Source of the DNA: Streptosporangium violaceochromogenes
GTDB lineage: Bacteria > Actinomycetota > Actinomycetes > Streptosporangiales > Streptosporangiaceae
Reading direction: 5' to 3'
DNA length: 64,000 nucleotides
Assembly: GCF_014654615.1 (NCBI RefSeq)
Contig: NZ_BNBB01000012.1
Coordinates: 1 to 64,000 of the forward strand
Made by a program: the position numbers and the translations under genes. Shown piece after piece: positions 43,235 through 51,544 of the stretch. The notes below the pieces were generated by a model. The model searched no databases, was not told where the DNA came from, and saw nothing but the letters and a program-made list of their open reading frames with translations. Within the stretch, counting starts at the first letter, position 1; each line of letters begins with the position of its first letter.

Positions 43235-44476
43235 ATGAACGCCGACATCGAGCGTCTGCTACGGGCCGAGGCGCCGCAGGTGCTCGGTGCGCTGGTACGG
43301 CGCTTCGGCCGCTTCGAGGTCGCCGAGGACGCGGTGCAGGAGGCGCTGCTGGCCGCGAGCCGCGCCTGGCCGGCCGAGGGCGTGCCGGGCAATCCGCGTA
43401 GCTGGCTCATCCGCGTCGGCTACCGGCGGATGGTCGATCTGCTCCGCGCCGACCAGGCCCGGCGCCGGCGCGAGCAGGAGGCCGGCGTCGCCGAACTGGC
43501 CATGGGGGAACCGGACCGTCGGCCGAGCCCCACGCGGGAGACCGACGACAGCCTCGCCCTGCTGCTGCTCTGCTGTCACCCCGAGCTGAGCGTCACCTCC
43601 CAGGTGGCGCTCACGCTGCGGGCGGTGGGCGGCCTGACGACCGCCGAGATCGCCCACGCCTACGGGACCTCCGAAAACACCATGGGCACCCGGATCAGCC
43701 GCGCCAAGCAGCAGCTGGCCCGCGCTGGCGCCCGTTTCACCCCGCCGGCCGACACCGATCGGGACAGCAGGGTGGCCGCCGTGACGCAGGTGCTCTACCT
43801 GATCTTCAACGAGGGCTACACGGCCTCCACCGGCGACCGGCTCGCCCGCGTCGACCTGACCGGCGAGGCCATCCGGCTGACCCGCATGCTCCACCGGTTC
43901 CTGCCCGCCGACGCCGAGGTCACCGGCCTGCTCGCGTTGATGCTGCTCACCGAGGCACGCCGTCCCGCCCGCACCGGCGACCACGACGAGCTGGTGCCCC
44001 TGGACGGGCAGGACCGGACGCGCTGGAACGCCGAGCTCATCCGCGAGGGCACCGAGCTGATCGACGGCGTCTGGAGCCGCCGTGAGGCCGGCCCCTACCG
44101 GCTGCAGGCGGCGATCGCGGCCGTGCACGCCGCGGCCACCGTGCCGGAGCGGACCGACTGGCCGCAGATCGCGGCGCTCTACCTGTGGCTCGAACGGCTC
44201 AGCCCCACCCCGCCGGTACGGCTGAGCCGGGTGGTGGCGGTGGCCAAAGCGTACGGGCCGGCACGAGGGCTGGCCCTGCTCGACGACCTCAACCGCCGCT
44301 TCCGGCTCGACCGGGACCCGCTGATCCGGCAACGCGAACGCGCGGTGCGCGCCCATCTGGTGCAGATGACCGGCGACGCGGCCGGCGCGGCGAGGCTGTA
44401 CCGCGAGGCTGCCTCCCTGACCGGCAACCAGGTTGAGCGGCGATATCTGCTCGACCGGGCCGACCGTCTCGGCTGA
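43235..44476 (+). CDS. ECF42-group RNA polymerase sigma factor
   Basis: This 413-residue protein has sigma2 at about 8-75 (FGRFEVAEDAVQEALLAAS, YRRMVDLLRAD) and sigma4 at about 112-165 (LTTAEIAHAYGTSENTMGTR). A long C-terminal extension of about 240 residues follows (VLYLIFNEGYTASTGD, ELIREGTELIDGVWSRREAG), which is diagnostic of ECF42. No anti-sigma gene is present; in this group the extension and the DGPF partner take that role. ATG 43235 follows GAGAAGGCAC. Confidence 0.92.
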   Translation: MNADIERLLRAEAPQVLGALVRRFGRFEVAEDAVQEALLAASRAWPAEGVPGNPRSWLIRVGYRRMVDLLRADQARRRREQEAGVAELAMGEPDRRPSPTRETDDSLALLLLCCHPELSVTSQVALTLRAVGGLTTAEIAHAYGTSENTMGTRISRAKQQLARAGARFTPPADTDRDSRVAAVTQVLYLIFNEGYTASTGDRLARVDLTGEAIRLTRMLHRFLPADAEVTGLLALMLLTEARRPARTGDHDELVPLDGQDRTRWNAELIREGTELIDGVWSRREAGPYRLQAAIAAVHAAATVPERTDWPQIAALYLWLERLSPTPPVRLSRVVAVAKAYGPARGLALLDDLNRRFRLDRDPLIRQRERAVRAHLVQMTGDAAGAARLYREAASLTGNQVERRYLLDRADRLG

Positions 44477-44499
44477 GGACGCGGCGCGAGGGGGCCGCG

Positions 44500-44915
44500 C
44501 CGTCCGCCGCTTCGGCCAGCAGCCGCCGGTCGTGGGAGACCAGCAGCACGGTCTTGGAGGTGGCGCGCAGCTGATCTTCCGGCCACTGCTTGGCGGGTAC
44601 GTCGAGGTAGTTGTCCGGCTCGTCCAGCAGCAGGACCTGATCCGGCCCGTGCAACAGGGCCTCCAGAACGAGGCGCTTCTGCTCACCACCCGACAGGGTG
44701 CTCACCGGGCGGTCCCGGACCGCGTCGTGGGGCAGGCCCAGGGCGGCCGTGGTGCAGGCGTCCCACACCACCTCCATGGCGTAGCCGCCGACGTCGCCGT
44801 AGCCGCCGATCGCCTGCGCATGGGCCAGCTGTGTCCTCTCGTCGTCGCGTTCCGCCGTCTGACCGCGTGCCGCCTGGACCACCGCCTCGGGCTCAAGCCC
44901 ACGCGGGCCAGTTGT
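44500..44915 (-). pseudogene. ABC-F ATPase, internal fragment
   Basis: DDERTQLAHAQAIGGYGDVG then MEVVWDACTTAALGLP, STLSGGEQKRLVLEALLHGP, QVLLLDEPDNYLDVPAKQW and KTVLLVSHDRRLLAEAAD form the second half of one ABC-F nucleotide-binding domain (signature LSGGEQ, Walker B LLLDEP). The Walker A region and the second domain are missing. It ends abruptly 25 bases from the convergent sigma-factor stop. ABC-F proteins of this type act on ribosomes, often in antibiotic resistance. Confidence 0.75.
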
Positions 44916-45420
44916 GGCCGGCCGGTTCCCGGGGAGGCGGCTCGCCATCCAGGAACACGGTGTCACCGGGCAGGGTGTACGCCGCGGAGGAAGGGCGGTA
45001 CGGCCAATGGGGCTATCGGCGAGTGACAAAAACCGGGCGACGACTCGGCCCCGCACGGCGTGTCCTGTCGTTGTGGAGACGGTGAGGAAGCAGGCCGGAT
45101 CGATAACCGTCCAGGCCGTCGACACAGAACAGGCGTTGGGAATTCGGCGGGGAGCGGGCCCTCCTTCGTCGCATCGGGAGTCGCCGTTGCGGGCCGGTGG
45201 GTGCCGCGACCGGGGCCGCGCCAAGCGGGTTTGGTTCCCGTCATGCCGCCTCGCCGGTGTCTCCTGGCTGCCCCCGCGACAGGCCGACCACCGCCCCCAG
45301 ATATTTCCACATCCCTCCCGCAACAAATCAACAATGGAACACTTGCTTGACCCTAAATTGTCGAACTCCGCACAATGGGGCGGACCTCCATCGCACGACA
45401 GGACAGGAAGGGGCTGAAGA
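44916..45420. other. Non-coding gap before the JmjC gene
   Basis: Apart from possible further debris of the ABC-F gene (SAAYTLPGDTVFLDGE on the minus strand near 44970), I see no gene. The last 100 bases are less GC-rich and include AACAAATCAACAATGGAACA, a likely promoter area for the JmjC gene. Confidence 0.4.
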
Positions 45421-46440
45421 ATGGCATATGGGCCGATGGATGATTTCCCCGCGGATCCGACCTCCCTGAAGACCCGGCCGATTCCAGCCGTCAACGACGC
45501 GCGGCCGGGCACTCTGCACGCGGCGATAAGGGCACGGCGGCCGATCAAGGTCAGCGGTCTTATCGACGGCTGGACGGCCGCCGGCTGGACGTTCGACAGC
45601 CTGCGCGCCCTCGGTGGCGACACCCCCGTCACCGTCCTGGCCGGTCTGCCCACGTCGGGAGGCATGCTCCCCGGCGGACAGGAGTCGTACGAGCGCACCA
45701 TGCCCTTCGCCGACTTCCTCGATCACGCCGAAGACCCCGACCTGACAGCGCCGTGCTATCTGGGGTACTGCCGGCCCGAGGAGCTGATTCCCGGGTACGG
45801 CTCAGCCTTCGACTTCGCGCCGCTCACGCCGCCGGGCCCCCACCCCACCGACACGAGACTGTGGATCGGCTCAGGAGGCACCTGCTCGGGGCTGCACTGC
45901 GACGCCAACGACAACGTCTTCACCCAGATCCGCGGCCGCAAGCGGGTCATCCTTGTGTCGGCACGGCAGACGCACCTCGTCCACCCCTTCGTCGACAACA
46001 TCGTCAACAGCCAGGTGGACCCCGAGCACTACGACCGGGAGAGGTTTCCCCGGCTCGCCCGCGCCAGGGTCTACGCCACCACGGTCGGCCCGGGCGACCT
46101 GCTCTACATCCCCCGGGGCTGGTGGCACTACCTGCGCTCGGAGTCCCCGTCGATCTCCATCAACCACTGGTTCGGCCCGATGATCCCCGCCCACGTCTTC
46201 TTCGGCATCCTGCTGCGCCTGGGCCCCCGCTACATCGCGCGCACCGCCGCGGACATGATCCGCTACGGCGTGCTCGGCAAGCGGTATCGGAAGGACTTCT
46301 TCTTCACCCCGCCCTCCACGGGCGAGTGCCTCTACAACCTGATTCGCCACGGCTACTTCGAGCCGGAGGACTACCACGCATCGGGGCCGAGAAAACCGGC
46401 CGCGACCGGCGAGGAGGGCGTGCGATCCACGGGGGAGTGA
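45421..46440 (+). CDS. JmjC/cupin_8-type Fe(II)/2-oxoglutarate dioxygenase
   Basis: This 339-residue protein has the facial triad motif of JmjC-like enzymes: GLHCDANDNVFTQIRGRKRV (His and Asp near 159-161) and the distal His in PRGWWHYLRSE near 235. It resembles factor-inhibiting-HIF-type (Cupin_8) hydroxylases, which modify proteins or small molecules. ATG 45421 follows AGGAAGGGGCTGAAG. No substrate gene is adjacent and it is flanked by unrelated genes. Confidence 0.85.
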   Translation: MAYGPMDDFPADPTSLKTRPIPAVNDARPGTLHAAIRARRPIKVSGLIDGWTAAGWTFDSLRALGGDTPVTVLAGLPTSGGMLPGGQESYERTMPFADFLDHAEDPDLTAPCYLGYCRPEELIPGYGSAFDFAPLTPPGPHPTDTRLWIGSGGTCSGLHCDANDNVFTQIRGRKRVILVSARQTHLVHPFVDNIVNSQVDPEHYDRERFPRLARARVYATTVGPGDLLYIPRGWWHYLRSESPSISINHWFGPMIPAHVFFGILLRLGPRYIARTAADMIRYGVLGKRYRKDFFFTPPSTGECLYNLIRHGYFEPEDYHASGPRKPAATGEEGVRSTGE

Positions 46441-46596
46441 CCGAACCGCCGGCGCCGCCGGCGCCCCCCGTAGGTCACGAGGTCAGCCGGAACACGTGGA
46501 TCGGCTGTTCCCCGGCCCCGTCGGAGAAGACGCGCGCAGCGCCGGCCGGTCTGCTGAAGACGCGGGCGGAGAGGGCGAGGGCAGGTGTGGGGACGG

Positions 46597-47073
46597 TCAG
46601 CGGCAGCCGGCGGCCGCCACGGCCGGCTGAGCATCCTCGGCATCGGGGCCGCCGCAGACGCACGGGGCCGCTGGGTCGCCGGAAGCCGCGGGCTTGCCGA
46701 GGGTGTCGGCGTCGGCCTTGACCACGTAGACCTCCCACGGCTCGGCGCCGGGGCCGCGCACCCACACCTTGTCCTGCAGGGCGTAGCAGCAGGAGGTGTC
46801 GCTCTCCTCGAACGTGGCCAGGCCCGCCTCCTTCAACCGCTCGGTGGCCGCGGTGACCTCCTTGGTCGATGACACCTCGACGCCGAGGTGGTCCAGGCAG
46901 GTCTTCTGCCCGGCCTCCCCCTCGATGAGGACGAGCTTGAGCGGCGGCTCGGCGATGGCGAAGTTGGCGTACCCCTCTCGGCGCTTGGCCGGCTCCGTGC
47001 CGAACAGCTTGGAGTAGAAGGCGATCGAGCCTTCCAGGTCGGAGACGCTCAGGGCGAGCTGCACACGGGACAT
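46597..47073 (-). CDS. ArsI/CadI-family metalloenzyme
   Basis: This 158-residue vicinal-oxygen-chelate protein begins MSRVQLALSVSDLEGSIAFY. It has the cysteine pair Cys95-Cys96 in DTSCCYALQDKVWV, His62 and EPWEVYVV. ArsI enzymes split C-As bonds of organoarsenicals; CadI (Rv2641) is cadmium-induced. ArsI proteins use His5 as a ligand, while this protein has Gln5, as in the CadI-type group, so lyase activity is uncertain. Its tail has extra Cys (CVCGG). It is divergent from arsR with a perfect operator between them. Confidence 0.85.
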   Translation of the reverse strand: MSRVQLALSVSDLEGSIAFYSKLFGTEPAKRREGYANFAIAEPPLKLVLIEGEAGQKTCLDHLGVEVSSTKEVTAATERLKEAGLATFEESDTSCCYALQDKVWVRGPGAEPWEVYVVKADADTLGKPAASGDPAAPCVCGGPDAEDAQPAVAAAGCR

Positions 47074-47120
47074 CGGTTCCTCCTCGGACTGGTGAGCGGT
47101 GGCGGCCGTCCACCACCACG

Positions 47121-47152
47121 CGCACTGCTTAGATGAATGTCTAAGCAGTGCG
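47121..47152. promoter_or_regulatory. ArsR operator
   Basis: CGCACTGCTTAGA (47121-47133) and TCTAAGCAGTGCG (47140-47152) are a perfect 13-bp inverted repeat around TGAATG. It lies 48 bp from both starts. The GCTTAGA-TCTAAGC core is reminiscent of ArsR-type sites. A half-copy, GCTTAGAAGC, follows at about 47172. Confidence 0.75.
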
Positions 47153-47198
47153 CCACCGTCAGCTTGCAGCTTGCTTAGAAGCCTGTCAAGTTAGAAGT

Positions 47199-47582
47199 AT
47201 GTCGAAACAAGAGCTGCCGGCCACCCAGCCCCGCGCCGGCGACGTCAACGGCGCGGCCTGCTGCGCGCCACCGGCCTGCGAGCCCCTCGGGCAGGCCGAG
47301 GCCGAGGAGCTGGCCAGGCTGTTCAAGGCCGTAGCCGACCCGGTGCGGCTGCGGCTGCTGTCGTTGATCGCCTGCCACGAGGGGGGTGAGGCGTGCGTGT
47401 GCGACCTGACCGACGCCTTCGACCTGACCGGGCCGACCATCAGCCACCATCTGAAGGTTCTTCGGAAGGCGGGCCTGATCGACTGCGAGCGGCGCGGTAC
47501 CTGGGTCTACTACTGGATCAATTCCGGAATGCTGGAGCGGCTGTCGGCGATCCTGGGGCCACGCGTGGCGGTGACGGCATGA
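47199..47582 (+). CDS. arsR: ArsR-family arsenic-sensing repressor
   Basis: This 127-residue repressor has the winged HTH at about 73-92 (FDLTGPTISHHLKVLRKAGL) and the sensor motif ACVCDL with Cys66 and Cys68 at the start of the recognition region. An extra Cys pair near the N-terminus (ACCAPPAC, 21-27) may add a ligand. ATG 47199 is used; upstream M at 47148 lies inside the operator. Its stop overlaps the Acr3 start (ATGA), so the two are coupled. Confidence 0.9.
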   Translation: MSKQELPATQPRAGDVNGAACCAPPACEPLGQAEAEELARLFKAVADPVRLRLLSLIACHEGGEACVCDLTDAFDLTGPTISHHLKVLRKAGLIDCERRGTWVYYWINSGMLERLSAILGPRVAVTA

Positions 47583-48676
47583 CCGACACCTCCAAGGCCG
47601 CCGTCGCCTCCGGAACGGCGGACGGCAGCGCGGTGGTGGCGGGGCGGTTGCCGATGCCGGACCGGCTGCTGCCGGCCTGGATCGCCGCCGCCATGGCCGC
47701 CGGGCTACTGGCCGGCCGGGCGATTCCGGGCCTGGGAAGCGCACTGGACGCGGTGCGGGTGGACGGCATCTCGCTGCCGATCGCGCTCGGCCTGCTGGTG
47801 ATGATGTATCCGGTGCTGGCCAAGGTCCGCTATGACCGCCTCGACACGGTGACCGGTGACCGGCGGCTTCTCATCTGGTCGCTGGTGCTCAACTGGCTGC
47901 TCGGCCCGGCCGTCATGTTCGCCCTGGCCTGGATCTTCCTGTCCGACCTGCCCGCCTACCGCACCGGGCTGATCATCGTCGGTCTGGCGCGGTGCATCGC
48001 CATGGTCGTCGTCTGGAACGATCTGGCCTGCGGCGACCGGGAGGCCGCCGCCGTCCTGGTCGCGCTCAACAGCATCTTCCAGGTCCTCGCCTTCGCCTCC
48101 CTGGGCTGGTTCTACCTCAGCGTTCTGCCCGGCTGGATCGGCCTGCCCACGACCGAGCTGAACATCTCCACCTGGGACATCGCCCGCTCCGTCCTCATCT
48201 TCCTTGGCGTCCCGCTCGTCGCCGGCTACCTCACCCGCCGCTTGGGGGAGAAGGCCAAAGGCCGGCACTGGTACGAGACGCGCTTCCTGCCGAAGGTCGG
48301 CCCCGCGGCGCTGTGGGGACTGCTGTTCACCATCGTGATCCTGTTCGCCCTGCAAGGAGAGGCCATCATCGCCAAACCGTGGGACGTGGCCCGGATCGCG
48401 CTGCCGCTGCTGGCCTACTTCGCCGTCATGTGGTGCGGCTCCTTCGCCCTGGGACGGCTCGCCGGGCTCGGGTACGCGCGCACCGCGACGCTCGCGTTCA
48501 CCGCGGCGGGCAACAACTTCGAGCTGGCCATCGCGGTGGCCATCGCCACCTTCGGCCTCACCTCCGGCCAGGCCCTCGCCGGAGTGGTCGGCCCGCTGAT
48601 CGAGGTTCCCGCCCTGGTCGCGCTCGTCTACCTCTCCCTGGCCCTGCGCCGTCGCCTCCAGCCCCAGCCCGCCTGA
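47579..48676 (+). CDS. acr3: Acr3-type arsenite efflux pump
   Basis: This 365-residue protein has ten hydrophobic segments and the Acr3 signature ARCIAMVVVWNDLACGD, whose Cys is essential for arsenite transport in the family. FTAAGNNFELAIAVAIATFG is the conserved broken helix near the end. It exports As(III). It is coupled to arsR by a four-base overlap. No arsC lies in the cluster. Confidence 0.93.
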   Translation: MTDTSKAAVASGTADGSAVVAGRLPMPDRLLPAWIAAAMAAGLLAGRAIPGLGSALDAVRVDGISLPIALGLLVMMYPVLAKVRYDRLDTVTGDRRLLIWSLVLNWLLGPAVMFALAWIFLSDLPAYRTGLIIVGLARCIAMVVVWNDLACGDREAAAVLVALNSIFQVLAFASLGWFYLSVLPGWIGLPTTELNISTWDIARSVLIFLGVPLVAGYLTRRLGEKAKGRHWYETRFLPKVGPAALWGLLFTIVILFALQGEAIIAKPWDVARIALPLLAYFAVMWCGSFALGRLAGLGYARTATLAFTAAGNNFELAIAVAIATFGLTSGQALAGVVGPLIEVPALVALVYLSLALRRRLQPQPA

Positions 48677-48745
48677 TCGTCGCCGTCGCGCCGGGGCCGT
48701 CCCGTTTCCCGTGGGGGTGTGATCCGGCCTTCAGGGAGTGCGCCT

Positions 48746-49429
48746 TCAGGGAGTGCGGGTGCGGAGGTAGGCGTCCAGGTCGGCGGCGCCCTTGAGCATG
48801 GCGCGGCCCCGGGCGGACAGGCGGGCCTGCCAGTCGCGCAGGGCCGACTCCAGGGGGGCGACGCCTCCGGCGGAGCGGACCTGAGCGATCAGCGGGGCGA
48901 TCTGCTCCAGCAGGTAGCCGCCCCGTCTGAGCTGGTGGGCCAGCCGGACGTCTCGTACGTCGGCCGCGCTGTAGATCCGGTAACCCGTCCGCGGATCGCG
49001 GCGCGGCCGGACCAGCCCGGCGTTCTCCCATTTGCGCAAGGTGGCGGGACGGATGCCGAGCCTCCTGGCCAGGGGTCCGACGAAGGTGTCGCCGCGCTCC
49101 TGCGGCAGGGGCGCCAGATCGCGGAGCGCGGCCTCGACGGCCTGGAGGGTGCGGCGGTCGTCGAGCAGCCGGACGTGGCTCTCGTCGATGAGCCGCAGTG
49201 CGTCCTCGACGGCGCCCCGGTTGACCCGCCGCATGATCGACGTGGCCGTCTGGTGACCGTGCCCGGACACGAGGGAGAGGAACGCGCGCAGGGCTTCCGC
49301 GTGCAGCGGCGTGTAGACGCGGTAGCCGTGCACGGTGCGTCCGGCTGCGGGCAGGATGCCGGCGTCCTCGTAGTTTCTGATCGCCTGGGTGGACAGGCCG
49401 TGCTCGCGCGCCAGGTCCACCGGCCTCAT
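48746..49429 (-). CDS. MerR-type regulator with two HTH domains (TioE-like)
   Basis: This 227-residue protein carries two MerR-type winged helices: LAREHGLSTQAIRNYEDAGI then HGYRVYTPLHAEAL at the start, and PLARRLGIRPATLRKWENAG then RTGYRIYSAADVRDVRLAHQ at about 140-185. Tandem HTH regulators of this sort are found as TioE-family proteins. ATG 49429 gives the first HTH directly. It is divergent from the erythromycin esterase with a 7-4-7 palindrome between, so it probably controls that gene. Confidence 0.85.
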   Translation of the reverse strand: MRPVDLAREHGLSTQAIRNYEDAGILPAAGRTVHGYRVYTPLHAEALRAFLSLVSGHGHQTATSIMRRVNRGAVEDALRLIDESHVRLLDDRRTLQAVEAALRDLAPLPQERGDTFVGPLARRLGIRPATLRKWENAGLVRPRRDPRTGYRIYSAADVRDVRLAHQLRRGGYLLEQIAPLIAQVRSAGGVAPLESALRDWQARLSARGRAMLKGAADLDAYLRTRTP

Positions 49430-49499
49430 GGATGTATCACTGTTTGAAGGTCCATCCCGATGAGAACGGAGATTTTCCGGGAAAAGTTTACACCGAGTG

Positions 49500-49517
49500 T
49501 TCAACGATACCGTTGAA
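49500..49517. promoter_or_regulatory. Palindromic operator before the esterase
   Basis: TTCAACG-ATAC-CGTTGAA is a perfect 7-4-7 palindrome ending three bases before the esterase ATG. A single regulator bound here would block initiation of the esterase gene. Confidence 0.65.
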
Positions 49518-49520
49518 GGC

Positions 49521-50678
49521 ATGGATATCAAGGACACGGCCCGGCCGTTCGACGGCGCGGGTGTCTCGGCGTTCCTGCGATCGCTTCCCGCCCCGCCCCT
49601 GCTGCTCGGCCTGGGCGAGGCCAGGCACTTCGTGGGGGAGTTGGGCGAACTACGCAACGAGATCTTCCGGCATCTGGTCGAACACGAGGGCTACCGGTCG
49701 TTCGCCGTCGAAAGCGACTGTCTCATGGGCCTCGTGGTGGACGACTATGTCACGACGGGTGCGAACACGCTCGACGACGTCATGGAACGAGGCTTCAGCC
49801 ACGGCTTCGGCGCGTGGCCGGCCAACCGCGAGCTCGTACGCTGGATGCGGGCCTACAACGAGGAGCATGACGAAAGGCTCCGGTTCTTCGGGTTCGACGG
49901 CCCGCTGGAGTACTGGGCGGCGAGCCCGCGCCAGGCGCTCACCGCCCTCTGCGCCCTCCTCGACGGCCCGCTCCCCTGCAGCGGGGAAACCCTCGACACG
50001 CTGCTGGGCCCGGACGAGCGGTGGACGAACGAGGACGCGGTCATGGATCCGTCCCAGTCGATCGGCCGGTCGGCCGAGGCCCGGCGGCTGCGGCTGATCG
50101 CCGACGACCTGGTGGCGTTGCTCGACACGCAGATACCGCGGCTGAGCGCGGAGGACGGGGAGCGAGCGGCGCTGTACGGGCGCACCGCCGTCGGCCTGCT
50201 CCGCTACCACGGCTGGATGGCCGACGCGTCCCCGGCGCGGTGGGCCCGGCTGTCGGCCCTGCGGGACGCGATGATGGCCGCCAACCTGCGCGCCGTCGCC
50301 GAGCACGGTCCGGCCCTGGTCTTCGCCCACAACCTTCACCTGCAGCGGAACAGGAGCCTCATGCGGCTCGGGGACCATCCGCTGGAGTGGTGGAGCGCGG
50401 GGGCGATCATCGGGAGGCACCTGGGCGACCGGTACGCCTTTCTCGCCTCGGCCCTCGGTACGGCCGGTGACGACGTCCCGCCTCCGGACACCGTCGAGGG
50501 CATCCTGTCCACGCTCCCGTGGGACCGCTCTCTCATCGACGCCCGCCGCCTGGCCGGGGCCGTCACGGAGCCCGCCCCGCGCGTCTCCCACGATTTCGCC
50601 TATTTTCCGCTGGACCCCGCCCAGCTCGACGTGATCGACGGCGTCGTCTTCCTCAAGCAGGCCGTCAGGCTGGGGTGA
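49521..50678 (+). CDS. Erythromycin esterase-family hydrolase
   Basis: This 385-residue enzyme has the family's catalytic residues: Glu33 and His36 in LGLGEARHFVGE, Glu64 in SFAVESD, and the His270/His273 pair in FAHNLHLQRN. Ere enzymes open the lactone ring of 14-membered macrolides; environmental members vary in substrate. ATG 49521 lies 4-5 bases after GAAGG, overlapping the operator. Its divergent neighbour is a drug-sensing-type MerR, which supports inducible resistance. Confidence 0.85.
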   Translation: MDIKDTARPFDGAGVSAFLRSLPAPPLLLGLGEARHFVGELGELRNEIFRHLVEHEGYRSFAVESDCLMGLVVDDYVTTGANTLDDVMERGFSHGFGAWPANRELVRWMRAYNEEHDERLRFFGFDGPLEYWAASPRQALTALCALLDGPLPCSGETLDTLLGPDERWTNEDAVMDPSQSIGRSAEARRLRLIADDLVALLDTQIPRLSAEDGERAALYGRTAVGLLRYHGWMADASPARWARLSALRDAMMAANLRAVAEHGPALVFAHNLHLQRNRSLMRLGDHPLEWWSAGAIIGRHLGDRYAFLASALGTAGDDVPPPDTVEGILSTLPWDRSLIDARRLAGAVTEPAPRVSHDFAYFPLDPAQLDVIDGVVFLKQAVRLG

Positions 50679-50869
50679 CGGGCGCCGCGGCCGCGGCCAG
50701 CGCGCCGACCGTGACCGGCGATCCCCGGCCATGCGCCCGGGCCTCGATCACCCCGTACGACGGCGCGCCCAGCACGCCGATCATCAGGAGCTGCCCGGCG
50801 GGGTCCAGCGCCGGGCCACGACCGGCGTCCCCTCGATACCGGGCGGCGGTTCCCGGCCGCGCCCCGCCC

Positions 50870-51544
50870 TCACACGTCGTACGGTGTCGCCGGCCGGATG
50901 AGACCGCTTTCGTAGGCGAAGACCACGACCTGCGCGCGGTCCCGCAGCCCCAGCTTCAGCAGGACCCGGCTGAGGTGCGTCTTCACGGTGGCCTCGGCCA
51001 GGTGCATCGCCGCGGCGACCTCGGCGTTGGACAGGCCGCGCGCCACCTGGATCAGCACCTCGCGTTCGCGGGGGGTGAGCGGGGCCGGCCGCTCGTCGCC
51101 CCCGGGAAGGCCGGGCATGAGCTGGGGGGCGAACTTCTCCAGCAGGCGGCGGGTGATCCGCGGGGAGACCGCGGCGTCTCCCGCCGCCACGTTGCGGATC
51201 GCGGCCAGGAGTTCCTGGGGTCGTGTGTTCTTCGGCAGGAAGCCCGAGGCCCCGGCCTTCAGCCCGGCGAAGGCGTACTCGTCCAGGTCGAAGGTGGTCA
51301 GGATGAGCACGCGCGAGCGTGGGGAGTCCCTGACGATCCTGCGGGTGGCCTCGATCCCGTCGGCGCCGGGCATGCGCACGTCCATCAGCACGACGTCGGG
51401 ACGCAGCAGCCGGGCCATCCGGGCGGCCTCGTCGCCGTCGCCCGCCTCGCCGACCACCTCCAGGTCCGGCTCGGCCTCGAACACCATGCGAAACGCCATG
51501 CGCAACAGCGACTCGTCGTCGGCGATCAGCAGCCGGACCGTCAC
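50870..51544 (-). CDS. NarL/LuxR response regulator
   Basis: This 224-residue regulator has a receiver domain with Asp9/Asp10 and phospho-acceptor Asp55 (VVLMDVRMPG), then a LuxR HTH from about 158 (PLTPREREVLIQVARGLSNA then EVAAAMHLAEATVKTHL). It is the partner of the kinase gene, whose stop overlaps its start by four bases. Targets are unknown. Confidence 0.93.
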   Translation of the reverse strand: MTVRLLIADDESLLRMAFRMVFEAEPDLEVVGEAGDGDEAARMARLLRPDVVLMDVRMPGADGIEATRRIVRDSPRSRVLILTTFDLDEYAFAGLKAGASGFLPKNTRPQELLAAIRNVAAGDAAVSPRITRRLLEKFAPQLMPGLPGGDERPAPLTPREREVLIQVARGLSNAEVAAAMHLAEATVKTHLSRVLLKLGLRDRAQVVVFAYESGLIRPATPYDV

